Source: JBKBUF01 sp046290815
GTDB lineage: Bacteria; Bacteroidota; Bacteroidia; Cytophagales; Cytophagaceae
Reading direction: 5' to 3'
Assembly: GCA_046290815.1 (NCBI GenBank)
Contig: JBKBUF010000003.1
Span: forward strand, 62,001 to 126,000
DNA: 64,000 bases
The position numbers were made by a program, and so were the translations under genes. Each line of letters opens with the position of its first letter. Positions within the stretch are counted from its first letter, which is position 1. Under the pieces are notes generated by a model. It saw only the letters and a program-made list of their open reading frames with translations. It did no database searches and was not told the origin of the DNA. Positions 35,813-44,912 of this stretch are shown here, piece after piece.

Positions 35813-36021
35813 ATCTTCTCAGGTTTGATGTCTATAAATAAACGAATAATCAGAAGAAAAATATACAGTTTTTAAGGAATTTAACTTCTTTTTAATGATC
35901 ATTAAGGCGAATATCCCGAAAATATGGGATTTGATTCAATACTTTTATTTTTATCCTTTTATCTTTGCCTCTCATTTTACAATAATACTATCAAAAGACG
36001 TACCAAAAAGCAGGAAAGGTT

Positions 36022-37497
36022 ATGAGTAAAGGATTACCAAAAAGAAGTGAGGATTACTCCTTGTGGTATAATGAGTTAGTTAAAAGGGCGGATTTGGCTG
36101 AAAACTCAGCCGTAAGGGGTTGTATGGTAATTAAACCTTACGGATACAGCATTTGGGAGAAAATGCAGTCTGTTTTAGACAGAATGTTTAAGGAAACAGG
36201 GCATACCAATGCTTATTTTCCATTGTTCATTCCTAAATCGTATCTGAGCAAAGAGGCTAGCCATGTTGAGGGTTTTGCGAAGGAATGTGCGGTTGTTACC
36301 CACTACAGGCTAAAAAATTCCCCAGACGGCAAGGGAGTGGTAGTTGATCCGGAGGCAAAACTTGAGGAAGAGCTTATTGTGAGACCGACTTCCGAAACGG
36401 TGATCTGGAATACATACAAAAACTGGATTCAGTCCTACAGAGATTTACCTATATTGGTAAACCAATGGGCAAATGTTGTCCGTTGGGAGATGCGTACAAG
36501 ATTATTTTTAAGAACCGCCGAATTTTTATGGCAAGAGGGGCATACTGCACATGCTACGAGACAGGAAGCTATCGAGGAAACTGAGAAAATGCTTGAAGTA
36601 TATGCTGAATTTGCAGAGAAATATATGGCAGTTCCTGTAATTAAAGGGAAAAAGACTGCCAACGAAAGATTTGCAGGAGCAGAAGACACTTATTGCATTG
36701 AAGCTTTAATGCAGGATGGCAAAGCATTGCAGGCTGGTACATCGCATTTTTTGGGACAAAATTTCGCAAAGGCTTTTGATGTAAAATTTGCAACTCAAGC
36801 CGGGCAATTAGATTTTGTGTGGGGTACTTCCTGGGGAGTAAGTACCAGATTAATGGGAGCATTGATTATGGCCCACTCCGACGATGAAGGGTTGGTACTG
36901 CCACCGGAGTTAGCGCCAATCCAGGTAGTAATTGTTCCGATATTTAAAGGTAAAGAGCAATTGAATCTTATTGCGGAAAAAGCAGAATCTATTGCAAAGC
37001 AATTACGGGCTTCAGGTGTGACAGTGAAGGTAGATACAAGAGACACTCAAACACCCGGATTCAAATTTGCTGAGTATGAATTGAAGGGTGTGCCGGTTAG
37101 GATTGCTATTGGTCCAAGGGATCTTGAAAACGGAACTATTGAAATTGCCAGAAGAGATACTAAAGAAAAAAAGGTTATTTCCATGGATTCTGCAAATGAC
37201 GTTATTACTGTTTTACTGAAAGAAATACAACAGAATGTATACAAAAAAGCTTTGGATTTCAGAGAAACAAATACCACCACAGTAGAATCATACAATGAAT
37301 TCAAAGAGATGTTGGATGGTAAAGGCGGATTTATCCTTGCACATTGGGACGGAACTTCTGAAACCGAAGAGTTAATCAAGGAAGAAACTAAAGCAACTAT
37401 CAGATGTATTCCCCTTGATTCAGATAATGTAGCTGGTAAATGCATGGTGACAGGGAAGCCTTCAGAAAGAAGAGTGGTTTTTGCCAGAGCATATTAA
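36022..37497 (+). CDS. proS: Prolyl-tRNA synthetase, archaeal/eukaryotic-like type
   Basis: Charges tRNA-Pro. At 491 residues, lacking the INS editing insertion and carrying the extra C-terminal domain, it is the short (type 3) form. Class II motifs are visible: VIKPYGYSIWEKMQ (motif 1 region), RWEMRTRLFLRTAEFLWQEGHTAH (motif 2) and DDEGLVLPPELAP near motif 3. It ends with the typical RRVVFARAY. TATCTTTG at 35960-35967 could be its -7 element, but no well-placed -33 partner was found. Confidence 0.96.
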   Translation: MSKGLPKRSEDYSLWYNELVKRADLAENSAVRGCMVIKPYGYSIWEKMQSVLDRMFKETGHTNAYFPLFIPKSYLSKEASHVEGFAKECAVVTHYRLKNSPDGKGVVVDPEAKLEEELIVRPTSETVIWNTYKNWIQSYRDLPILVNQWANVVRWEMRTRLFLRTAEFLWQEGHTAHATRQEAIEETEKMLEVYAEFAEKYMAVPVIKGKKTANERFAGAEDTYCIEALMQDGKALQAGTSHFLGQNFAKAFDVKFATQAGQLDFVWGTSWGVSTRLMGALIMAHSDDEGLVLPPELAPIQVVIVPIFKGKEQLNLIAEKAESIAKQLRASGVTVKVDTRDTQTPGFKFAEYELKGVPVRIAIGPRDLENGTIEIARRDTKEKKVISMDSANDVITVLLKEIQQNVYKKALDFRETNTTTVESYNEFKEMLDGKGGFILAHWDGTSETEELIKEETKATIRCIPLDSDNVAGKCMVTGKPSERRVVFARAY

Positions 37498-37508
37498 ATT
37501 CCGGAAAA

Positions 37509-37823
37509 GTGGAAATAGTAATTACTTTATTGGTTGTTTCTCTTTTGTTAATATTAGCCTGGAAATTTGGAATTCATAAAAAAGCATGGAATAAGGTGAG
37601 CCTGGAGGAATCATTAACCGGAAGAGTTAATGACGATGTAACAAAACCTGCTGTGGGGTTAGTAGGGATGGCAATTTCTGATTTGAGGCCATATGGCAAG
37701 GCCGAGCTGGATGGCAGGGAATTTGAAGTAAAAACATCCGGAGAATTTCTTAAGGCAGGAACAAAAATTTCTGTAATGAGAATAACTTCAGATAATGTTA
37801 TAATTGTAAAATCAATAATCTAA
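37509..37823 (+). CDS. NfeD-like membrane protein
   Basis: A 104-residue protein: one N-terminal helix (about 2-20), a linker, then an OB-fold (about 40-104) with the family block GLVGMAISDLRPYGKAELDG. The longest frame overlaps proS by 58 bases; the GTG at 37509, 11 bases after the proS stop, gives a proper membrane-anchored start. It is five bases before floA, the usual NfeD-flotillin pairing. Confidence 0.88.
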   Translation: MEIVITLLVVSLLLILAWKFGIHKKAWNKVSLEESLTGRVNDDVTKPAVGLVGMAISDLRPYGKAELDGREFEVKTSGEFLKAGTKISVMRITSDNVIIVKSII

Positions 37824-37828
37824 AACAT

Positions 37829-38809
37829 ATGGAATTTCAACATTTGATATTACTGGCTATTTTAATTATCCTGTTTTTTGTATTCATGTACTTTGTACCC
37901 CTGAATCTTTGGCTTACTGCTCAGTTTTCCGGAGTAAGAGTAGGACTACTTCAATTGGTTTTCATGCGTATTAGGAGAGTGCCTCCGAGAATAATCGTTG
38001 AATCAATGATTACCTCTACTAAAGCAGGACTTAATTTAACGACCAATGATCTTGAAACGCACTATCTGGCGGGAGGGCATGTGCCAAATGTAATTAAGGC
38101 GCTTATTTCAGCAGATAAAGCAAATATTGCATTAAGTTTTAAACAGGCTGCTGCTATTGATCTTGCAGGTAGAGATGTATTTGAAGCTGTACAAATCTCG
38201 GTAAATCCTCAGGTGATTAATACACCTAATGTAGCTGCAGTTGCTCAGGATGGCATTCAGTTGATTGCAAAAGCGCGAGTAACTGTGCGAGCAAATATTG
38301 CACAGCTGGTCGGTGGAGCGGGAGAAGATACCATTTTAGCCAGGGTTGGTGAAGGTATTGTAACTTCTATTGGTTCATCTGCAACTCACAAGGGAGTGTT
38401 GGAAAATCCTGATAGAATTTCAAAACTTGTTCTTGAAAAAGGATTGGATGCTGGTACTGCATTCGAAATTCTTTCAATCGATATTGCGGATATAGACGTA
38501 GGAGCAAACATTGGTGCAAAATTACAGATCGATCAGGCAAATGCCGATTTAAAAGTTGCCGAAGCAAAAGCTGAAGAAAGAAGAGCAATGGCTGTGGCCG
38601 TTGAACAGGAAATGAAGGCAAAAGCTCAGGAAGCAAGAGCAAAAGTTATTGAGGCTGAAGCTGAGTTGCCAAAAGCTATGGCAGAAGCTTTCAGAACCGG
38701 CAATATGGGTATAATGGATTACAATAGACTTAAAAATATTCAGGCAGATACTGATATGAGAGATTCTATTGCAGGATCAGGAAAGGATCAACCTAAACCA
38801 CAACAATGA
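37829..38809 (+). CDS. floA: Flotillin-like protein FloA
   Basis: Scaffold of membrane microdomains. It has 326 residues: an N-terminal membrane hairpin (about 4-30), then the band 7/SPFH-type domain with RVPPRIIVESMITSTKAGL and ARVTVRANIAQLVGGAGEDT, and a long Ala/Glu/Lys coiled coil (about 235-290). It matches FloA/YqfA across its length. Partner NfeD lies directly upstream. Confidence 0.93.
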   Translation: MEFQHLILLAILIILFFVFMYFVPLNLWLTAQFSGVRVGLLQLVFMRIRRVPPRIIVESMITSTKAGLNLTTNDLETHYLAGGHVPNVIKALISADKANIALSFKQAAAIDLAGRDVFEAVQISVNPQVINTPNVAAVAQDGIQLIAKARVTVRANIAQLVGGAGEDTILARVGEGIVTSIGSSATHKGVLENPDRISKLVLEKGLDAGTAFEILSIDIADIDVGANIGAKLQIDQANADLKVAEAKAEERRAMAVAVEQEMKAKAQEARAKVIEAEAELPKAMAEAFRTGNMGIMDYNRLKNIQADTDMRDSIAGSGKDQPKPQQ

Positions 38810-38810
38810 G

Positions 38811-38857
38811 ATGATCAATAAAAAAGGGGCAATATCTGCCCCTTTTTTATTGATCAT
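38811..38857. terminator. Long bidirectional terminator after floA
   Basis: A perfect 21-bp inverted repeat (38811-38831 with 38837-38857) and a 5-base loop. The GGGGCA/TGCCCC core is flanked by A- and T-tracts, so it can end transcription on both strands. The convergent minus-strand gene ends inside it. Confidence 0.93.
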
Positions 38858-39140
38858 TTTCCTCCTTACATTCCTCCAAAATTTTTTCAAGTGTCTTGAT
38901 TACCCCTTCTATATCATCCAGAGATTTCCTTAAAAGTTTGACATTAGAAATATTAACAGTAGTGTATCTTAACGAAGTTTTTAAGTTATTAACTACAGAA
39001 GTAATTATTGAGGTTTGATTTTTTAAATCGGTAAAAACTATTAATTCAAATTTCTCCAATTTTAGGGATTGTCTTAAAACCACCTGGTGCAGGAATTGAT
39101 TCTCTTGCATCAGGTGATCGGTACATTTTACCTGGTTCAT
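38847..39140 (-). CDS. Hypothetical coiled-coil protein
   Basis: A 97-residue protein without signal peptide or membrane helix. Heptad-like hydrophobic spacing (about 45-95: SIITSVVNNLKTSLRY, VKLLRKSLDDIEGVIKTLEKIL) suggests a helical bundle or coiled coil. Function unknown. Its stop codon lies in the floA terminator arm, and it follows the T9SS barrel gene on the same strand 45 bases downstream. Real gene is likely but not certain. Confidence 0.5.
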   Translation of the reverse strand: MNQVKCTDHLMQENQFLHQVVLRQSLKLEKFELIVFTDLKNQTSIITSVVNNLKTSLRYTTVNISNVKLLRKSLDDIEGVIKTLEKILEECKEENDQ

Positions 39141-39185
39141 TCCGCAAGATGCTGTAGTTGCAAATGGGTACTGTAGATTATGTGG

Positions 39186-41762
39186 TTAATTCTTTACAAA
39201 TCTTTCGCTGATTATTTCTGTTGCACTTTCAAAAAAGATAATGTATACACCCGGCTTAATTGATTCAATATTGATGCTATTTCCGGATTGAAAATCTTTA
39301 ATAGAAAGTATTTCCCGACCAAAAGAATCAAAGACCTTTACATAAATATTATGAGAATTATCAAATGTTACTATCACTTCTGATTCGGATGTATGAGCCA
39401 TTCTGACTTTATTTTTCTTTGATGGACTTTTTTGAACTGAAGTACATGATTCAACAAATATCCATGCATCCTGCCAATATGTACCTATGCCTGGAGCGTA
39501 TGCCCAGGCTGTACCATTGCACCATCCTGAGTTAGGCCAGTTTCTGCATTGATATTTGTTGCCATCATTTTTTACAGTACTTCCTGCAGTGTACCCTCCA
39601 TTTTCAATATATTGAGGGATTGTGGAGCACGCTTCTTTATTGGAGGTAATTACATAAACAACAATGGTTATTGGCGTTGAAGTGGTTGATGTACCGTTGT
39701 TATCAATAGCTTTTGCGGTTAAGGTATAACTCCCCGCAGGTATACTGTTCCAATTAAAACTGTATGGACTGGTAAGGTCTTCTCCCAATTTAACGGATCC
39801 ATTGAAAAATTCAACTTTAGTAATGCTTCCATCAGTATCCGAGGCATTTGCAGTTATGTTTATGTTCGCCGGTGCGGCAAATGCTGCATTATCGGTTGGA
39901 GATGTTATGCTCACTGATGGTGCTGCATTTGGAGATCTAACAATAACCGTTATTGCTGATGAAGTAGTTACAGCTCCGTTGTTATCAGTGGCTCTTGCTG
40001 TTAAGTTATAAGTACCTGCCGGTACGCTGTTCCAGCTAAAAGTATATGGACTGGTAAGATCTTCTCCCAGTTTCAATGAACCATTGAAGAACTCTACTTT
40101 ACTGATGCTACCGTCAGAATCTGTAGCATTTGCCGAAATACTCATGGTTGCCGGTGCAGTAAATGTAGCATTGTTTGAAGGAGAAGTGATAGAAACAGAC
40201 GGAGCCATATTGGAGTTGACAACCATCGTGATACTGTTTGATGTTGATGTAGCTGGTGAAGCACAGGTGGCATTGGAAGTAATTACACAGGTTACAGTTT
40301 GTCCATTAGTTAAGGTGGTACTGCTATAAGTGGAACTGTTGCTTCCCACATTTGTTCCATTTACCTTCCACTGATAAGAAGGACTTGAGCCTCCATTAAT
40401 CGCTGTAGCAGTGAATGTAACATTTGAACCTTGTTTGGTAGGATTAGTTCCGGAAGTAATTGCAATAGAAACCGAAGGTGTCACCGTTTCTGTCACTTGA
40501 ATAGTAGAAGTTTTATTGGAGGTTGTAGACCCATTCCCCACCGTTAACGAGATTGTCTTTGCACCAGAAGTAGTGTAATGCACATTATGTGGTCCAACGC
40601 CTGTTGCAGTTGCAGGTACTGCACCGGATCCAAAATTCCAGTTATAAGAAGTTATTGTTCCGGAAGAATTGTTAGTAAATGTAATTGTACTTCCTGTACA
40701 AGAATTAGAATTTGATATGGTAAAATCTGCTGTGATTGATGCCTGTGTACATCCGGGATCAGAAGAGTTGGTAGAAGCAGGAGATAAACCTTTCCAACCT
40801 TGCCAGTCATGGATATTAAAACCTGCATAGGCAGCATAGTTTTTCAGATTATTTTCTATAGTGATGATATCATTATTAACCGTTGTTTTCGAGTTTTTTC
40901 CTGGAGTGTCGCAATAGGAAACATTGGTGCCAACGCCGCAATGTGTTTCAGCACCTGCCCATACTCTTGGTCTGGATGAAGCAGGAAGTGTACTGGCATA
41001 AGCTAGCTCGCCTTTCACCCGATCAATAACACTATTAGGATTGGTATTATATGACATGATGAAGTAATCATCCAGATAATTCATAATGTGTTCCATTACC
41101 TGTTTTCTTACACCATTGTATGTGCAATAAACGGGTTCTCCATAATAATTATCAAGCCAGCTGACCATTGCTTGTCCGTATAAAAGACCATTTGCATGAC
41201 AGGTATTATATGCTGTTTCTGTAGTTTTAATAAAATCCCTCATAAGGTGTTCTCTATCCAATGCCTGAGTAGATTGCCACACTCCACCTCCTGTTTTATT
41301 GAGTTGTGAATCGGGTATTCCATTATGGAAAGAGGAGCGGGGCTCGCCCTGTCCGTCATGAGGTTCATTATCTCCTTGTATACCAAAAAACTTCTGGTTT
41401 GCCGTGCTTGCATTATTAAAGCTTATTACCTGATTGATAAAATTGTAATATCCAGAGGGACCATACCAATCTGAAAAATATCCTCTGTAACCGTCCATGG
41501 CCCAAACGTTGATGTTTAAACATTTTGCCTTTGAGATAAATGACCTCATGTTTGTGCCTGCAGTTCCTGACAAAAAACCATAAGCATATATATAAATGTC
41601 AGTGGTCTTGTCTTCTTTACATTGATTCAAAACTATGTTAACCTGAGTACTGTTCCCGATAAGGGTAGATGTATCCCAAATCCATAATCCTTTCCGAAAG
41701 GTTTGGGCATTGGTAATGTTTACTGCTACAGAAAGCAGTAATAAGAAGATAATTTTTTTCAT
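39186..41762 (-). CDS. T9SS-exported barrel protein with PKD/Ig domains and CBM5/12 module
   Basis: An 858-residue exported protein. Order: signal peptide (1-19), a (beta/alpha)-barrel-like domain (about 22-325; GLWIWD, GIQGDNEPHD, HDWQGW), a PKD domain (340-425), an Ig-like domain (430-515), two tandem Ig repeats (about 521-612 and 613-704), a CBM5/12 carbohydrate-binding module (712-775; CRNWPNSGWCNG, YWQDAWI) and a type A T9SS sorting domain (790-858; KPGVYIIFF). A glycosidase acting on chitin or cellulose is plausible, but I cannot name a GH family. I chose M7 of the long frame because it starts the signal peptide; an ECF-type promoter lies 32 bases upstream. Confidence 0.85.
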   Translation of the reverse strand: MKKIIFLLLLSVAVNITNAQTFRKGLWIWDTSTLIGNSTQVNIVLNQCKEDKTTDIYIYAYGFLSGTAGTNMRSFISKAKCLNINVWAMDGYRGYFSDWYGPSGYYNFINQVISFNNASTANQKFFGIQGDNEPHDGQGEPRSSFHNGIPDSQLNKTGGGVWQSTQALDREHLMRDFIKTTETAYNTCHANGLLYGQAMVSWLDNYYGEPVYCTYNGVRKQVMEHIMNYLDDYFIMSYNTNPNSVIDRVKGELAYASTLPASSRPRVWAGAETHCGVGTNVSYCDTPGKNSKTTVNNDIITIENNLKNYAAYAGFNIHDWQGWKGLSPASTNSSDPGCTQASITADFTISNSNSCTGSTITFTNNSSGTITSYNWNFGSGAVPATATGVGPHNVHYTTSGAKTISLTVGNGSTTSNKTSTIQVTETVTPSVSIAITSGTNPTKQGSNVTFTATAINGGSSPSYQWKVNGTNVGSNSSTYSSTTLTNGQTVTCVITSNATCASPATSTSNSITMVVNSNMAPSVSITSPSNNATFTAPATMSISANATDSDGSISKVEFFNGSLKLGEDLTSPYTFSWNSVPAGTYNLTARATDNNGAVTTSSAITVIVRSPNAAPSVSITSPTDNAAFAAPANINITANASDTDGSITKVEFFNGSVKLGEDLTSPYSFNWNSIPAGSYTLTAKAIDNNGTSTTSTPITIVVYVITSNKEACSTIPQYIENGGYTAGSTVKNDGNKYQCRNWPNSGWCNGTAWAYAPGIGTYWQDAWIFVESCTSVQKSPSKKNKVRMAHTSESEVIVTFDNSHNIYVKVFDSFGREILSIKDFQSGNSINIESIKPGVYIIFFESATEIISERFVKN
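39654..40205 (-). repeat. Tandem Ig-domain repeat, two units
   Basis: Two units of about 276 bases (40205-39927 and 39926-39654) code for two similar Ig-like domains with the same core, SISKVEFFNGSLKLGEDLTS versus SITKVEFFNGSVKLGEDLTS. It is an internal domain duplication; the DNA copies have diverged. Confidence 0.8.
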
Positions 41763-41793
41763 AGTATAAAAGGTTTTCATGTGACATGCCCCT

Positions 41794-41822
41794 TATACAT
41801 TTTGGAATTAGAAAAGTAACAT
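41794..41822 (-). promoter_or_regulatory. ECF-type promoter motif, copy 1 (barrel/CBM gene)
   Basis: Read on the minus strand: ATGTTAC (41822-41816), a 15-base spacer starting TTTTCT, then ATGTATA (41800-41794). It is the same bipartite motif and spacing as upstream of the repeat-protein gene and the ECF sigma gene. The end of the -10 part is 31 bases from the chosen ATG. Confidence 0.72.
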
Positions 41823-41987
41823 AAAAATTTTAAAGGTTTGAAAAATTATATTTCAATTAGTATGCCTGACGGATATAAGATTATTATTCTCCGAATGATC
41901 CTTGTTTATTTTTATTGATGAATCTGATATGCTATAAGTATAAATTTATTTGAAATTTTATATCAAGGTTTTATAATTTTTTGCAGC

Positions 41988-42016
41988 CTGTTACTTTTTT
42001 TCCGATAAAATGTATA
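41988..42016 (+). promoter_or_regulatory. ECF-type promoter motif, copy 2 (seven-repeat gene)
   Basis: CTGTTAC (41988-41994), a 15-base spacer beginning with seven T residues, then ATGTATA (42010-42016). It is 22 bases before the ATG at 42039. Identical -35-like and -10-like words and spacing occur at the sigma gene. Confidence 0.75.
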
Positions 42017-42038
42017 GGCTGGGATTTCTATTAAATTT

Positions 42039-43898
42039 ATGAAAAAGGTTCTTTTATTCTCCGTTGTTATTTTAATTACATTCAGCAACGTTATGTCGCA
42101 AAGTCACTTTCAAAAAGTGATTGGTGGTTCAGGAGATGACAGAGGGAGAACTATCAATAAAACTTCTGATGGTGGATTTATTATTACAGGGTCCTCAAAT
42201 AGTTTTGGATCGGGTGGTCATAATACCTATTTGTTAAGGACCGATGGCGCAGGAGCCATTTTATGGTCGAAATCAATTGGTGGAAGTTTACAAGACGAAG
42301 GAAAAGGTGTCATGCAAACTTCAGATGGAGGTTTTATAATCGTTGGGGCAACATATAGTTTTGGTGCAGGTAACAGAGATTTTTATGTCATTAAAACCAA
42401 TAATTCAGGAGATGTGGTTTGGTCAAAAACTTATGGGGGGACCGGAGATGATTACGGATTTATAATTCAGGAAACAAATGATAATTGTTTTGCGATGATA
42501 GGTCATACAAACAGTTATGGTAATGGAGGAAATGATGTTTACTTTATTAAAATTAATTCAACCGGAGATATCTTATGGTCTCGGACATATGGAGGACCTG
42601 GTGATGACAGAGGTTTTAGTATGGAACAGACCAATGATGGAGGGTTTATTATTAGCGGGTATACCACAAGTTTCGGCGCCGGTGATGCGGATGTATATGC
42701 GATCAAAACAGATATAAATGGAAATGTAATCTGGTCCGGTACTTTCGGTGGGGCCGGAGAAGATCAGGCCTACAGTGTGAAGCAAACCATTGATGGAGGC
42801 TATATTTTTACAGGCTATTCAAACTTTGGTTCCAGTCCGGAAATCTACATTATAAAGACTGATTCTCCTGGGAATATGGTATGGTCAAAAACCTTCGGTG
42901 GCGCAGGCGATGACGTTGGAAATATAGTATATCAAAACAATGCTGGCGATTATTTTATAGCCGGATATCAGGATAGTTTTGGAGCCGGAGGTTACGATGC
43001 TTTCCTGATGAAACTGAATGATTCCGGTAATCTCTATTATTTTAAAACATTTGGAGGAGTCAATGATGATTTCGGAATAACAGGCTGTTTGGTTGATGAT
43101 GGAGGATTCATTGTTTCGGGTTTTACCAGAAGTTTTGGTGCAGGGAGTTATGACGTTTATATAATTAAAACTGATAATGAAGGCCAGAGTGGATGTAATC
43201 AATATGATCCTGCAGTTATTACACAAACCATTCCGCCCAGTGAGACCAATTCAGGTTTATTGGTAGGTACTGGTGGTTTATCAATTAATGTAATTTCAGC
43301 AGTGGCTTCTGCATCACCCATAGTTAACAGTTTGTGTGTGGCTTTGCCTGTTGAATATTTGTTTTTTAATGGTGTGAAAGACAGTGGTAAGGTTATTTTA
43401 AAATGGAAGACCTTATCTGAAATAAATAATAAGATGTTTACTGTGGAAAGGTCGCGTGACGGAATTCATTTTTTTGAATTGGATCATGTTATTGGAGAAA
43501 GCAATAACAATGGCAATACATACAAATATGTTGATCAGTTCCCCTTGGATGAAATTGGTTACTATAGATTAAGGCAGATTGATAATAATGGAAGCTTTAG
43601 CTACAGTAATATCATATCAATAGAAATGGCTGGATCAATACTTGAATCATTGTATCCGAATCCAGCAAAAGATTTTCTTTCGATTCAATTGAGAAGCCAG
43701 AATATCTCAGATGTGAATATAAATGTCCTTGATTTGTCTGGTCGGAAAGTTGATTCTATATATCCTATTCCAGTTGAAAATGGCGACTTAATAAGATTCT
43801 CAGTTGCAAAATATGGATCCGGATTTTATTATTTAGAAATTATTGATGGCAAGGATGGTAGCTATCATCTCGAAAAATTTATTGTTATGAAGGATTAA
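42039..43898 (+). CDS. T9SS surface protein with seven 52-residue repeats
   Basis: A 619-residue exported protein: signal peptide (1-20), seven repeats starting at residues 29, 81, 133, 185, 237, 287 and 339, then a linker and a type A T9SS sorting domain (about 530-619; LYPNPAKDF, GSGFYYLEI). Each repeat has GGxGDD, DGGFIIxG, SFGxG and DxYxIKT. Seven beta-rich units suggest a closed seven-bladed propeller, probably at the cell surface. Function unknown. It overlaps the convergent PorP-like gene by a shared TTAA at the stops. Confidence 0.88.
   Translation: MKKVLLFSVVILITFSNVMSQSHFQKVIGGSGDDRGRTINKTSDGGFIITGSSNSFGSGGHNTYLLRTDGAGAILWSKSIGGSLQDEGKGVMQTSDGGFIIVGATYSFGAGNRDFYVIKTNNSGDVVWSKTYGGTGDDYGFIIQETNDNCFAMIGHTNSYGNGGNDVYFIKINSTGDILWSRTYGGPGDDRGFSMEQTNDGGFIISGYTTSFGAGDADVYAIKTDINGNVIWSGTFGGAGEDQAYSVKQTIDGGYIFTGYSNFGSSPEIYIIKTDSPGNMVWSKTFGGAGDDVGNIVYQNNAGDYFIAGYQDSFGAGGYDAFLMKLNDSGNLYYFKTFGGVNDDFGITGCLVDDGGFIVSGFTRSFGAGSYDVYIIKTDNEGQSGCNQYDPAVITQTIPPSETNSGLLVGTGGLSINVISAVASASPIVNSLCVALPVEYLFFNGVKDSGKVILKWKTLSEINNKMFTVERSRDGIHFFELDHVIGESNNNGNTYKYVDQFPLDEIGYYRLRQIDNNGSFSYSNIISIEMAGSILESLYPNPAKDFLSIQLRSQNISDVNINVLDLSGRKVDSIYPIPVENGDLIRFSVAKYGSGFYYLEIIDGKDGSYHLEKFIVMKD
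42123..43205 (+). repeat. Seven tandem coding repeats, 156-base period
   Basis: Units of 156 bases (one of 150) code for the seven 52-residue repeats. Copies have diverged at the DNA level but keep the phase, with the same GG-GDD start in each. Confidence 0.85.
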
Positions 43899-44791
43899 CT
43901 CTTGTCTTTTCTTTCCATTGACAGCCTTAATGTGAGCTCCATAATCTGGATGTTGGAATTACGCGTTTTTCCGGAAGGTATCTGATATGAAAACATCATG
44001 CTGAAATCTGAAGAGCTTAATGGTATTTTGTCTAGCCCTAGCATGAATGCAATACCTCTGTCTTTTCGGAAATTTCCACCAAATGATAGGATGTTTTGAA
44101 TTGTACATAAGGTAGCAATGTCTATGTCTACATGATTTAATCCGGGATACCTTATTAATGCAATTGGCATAAGTTGTACAACAGGACTTAAATCAAATTT
44201 TTTTTCAGCATTAATATTGAAATGCCTTGTTAATTGAAATTCTTCCCTGATTGGTTGAAGTTTCGTATTAAACATTTGGTTAATGGATATTCCAAAATTA
44301 AAACCTTCCTTATATAGCCATAACCCGAAGTTTCCATCTGGTTTTGTATCACTTCCACTGGAATTTGCGGAAGTTCCTGAGAATGTAAAACTGGCTAATC
44401 CCACTGAGGTACCGGCAGATAGAGAATACTGCTCCGATAATTTTATGTGGACAGCATATGATATATATGCTCTTGTCCTGTTTATCAATTCACCTCTTTT
44501 ATCAGTAAGTAAAATAATTCCAACTACCTGTCTTGGCCTGTTTGAAGTAATTCTTGGATTAATCTGGAAACTGCCGCTAATGAAATAGGATTTGATTTCT
44601 TTAAATGGACCTAAATGAGAAAGAAATCCGGGATTTATTTCCATTGTATTATATAAACCATGAGAAGCAGGATTAATTAGATTATAATTTCTGAAAAATT
44701 GGGCTGATTGAACCGGGTATATTTTAGTAAATTGAGCTTGGGCCAGTGAAATGACTGAAAAATAAAATACGCAAAGCAGAGTTATTTTCAT
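43895..44791 (-). CDS. PorP/SprF-family outer-membrane protein
   Basis: A 298-residue protein: signal peptide (about 1-19, ending AQAQ), then the family start region NLINPASHG with INPGFLSHLGPFK, and a series of beta strands (VVGIILLTDKRG, YSLSAGTSVGLASFTFSG, FNFGISINQMFN). PorP/SprF proteins are outer-membrane partners for T9SS substrates that carry type B (CHU_C) sorting domains, as SprF is for SprB. That fits the type B domain proteins encoded just across the divergent intergenic region. It is divergent from the ECF sigma gene. Confidence 0.88.
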   Translation of the reverse strand: MKITLLCVFYFSVISLAQAQFTKIYPVQSAQFFRNYNLINPASHGLYNTMEINPGFLSHLGPFKEIKSYFISGSFQINPRITSNRPRQVVGIILLTDKRGELINRTRAYISYAVHIKLSEQYSLSAGTSVGLASFTFSGTSANSSGSDTKPDGNFGLWLYKEGFNFGISINQMFNTKLQPIREEFQLTRHFNINAEKKFDLSPVVQLMPIALIRYPGLNHVDIDIATLCTIQNILSFGGNFRKDRGIAFMLGLDKIPLSSSDFSMMFSYQIPSGKTRNSNIQIMELTLRLSMERKDKS

Positions 44792-44876
44792 TTCAACCGG
44801 TGTCGATTCTGATTACAAAATCTAAAATATGGCAAAATTTGGTTAATTGTACTATTTGAAAAAAATATCAGAAAAA

Positions 44877-44905
44877 CTGTTACTTTTTTAATTTTTGAAT
44901 GTATA
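44877..44905 (+). promoter_or_regulatory. ECF-type promoter motif, copy 3 (sigma gene itself)
   Basis: CTGTTAC (44877-44883), a 15-base spacer beginning with six T residues, then ATGTATA (44899-44905). Transcription would begin at about 44911-44913, at the chosen ATG of the sigma gene, so the mRNA may be leaderless. Presence of the motif here suggests autoregulation. Confidence 0.75.
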
Positions 44906-44912
44906 CGCAAAT

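Noticed and set aside
37440..37508. Upstream start of the NfeD-like gene within proS
   Set aside because: Overlaps the proS end; the GTG at 37509 starts directly at the membrane helix.
39654..40205. Repeats in the barrel/CBM gene as a CRISPR or mobile element
   Set aside because: They code in frame for two Ig-like domains; no spacers, no terminal repeats.
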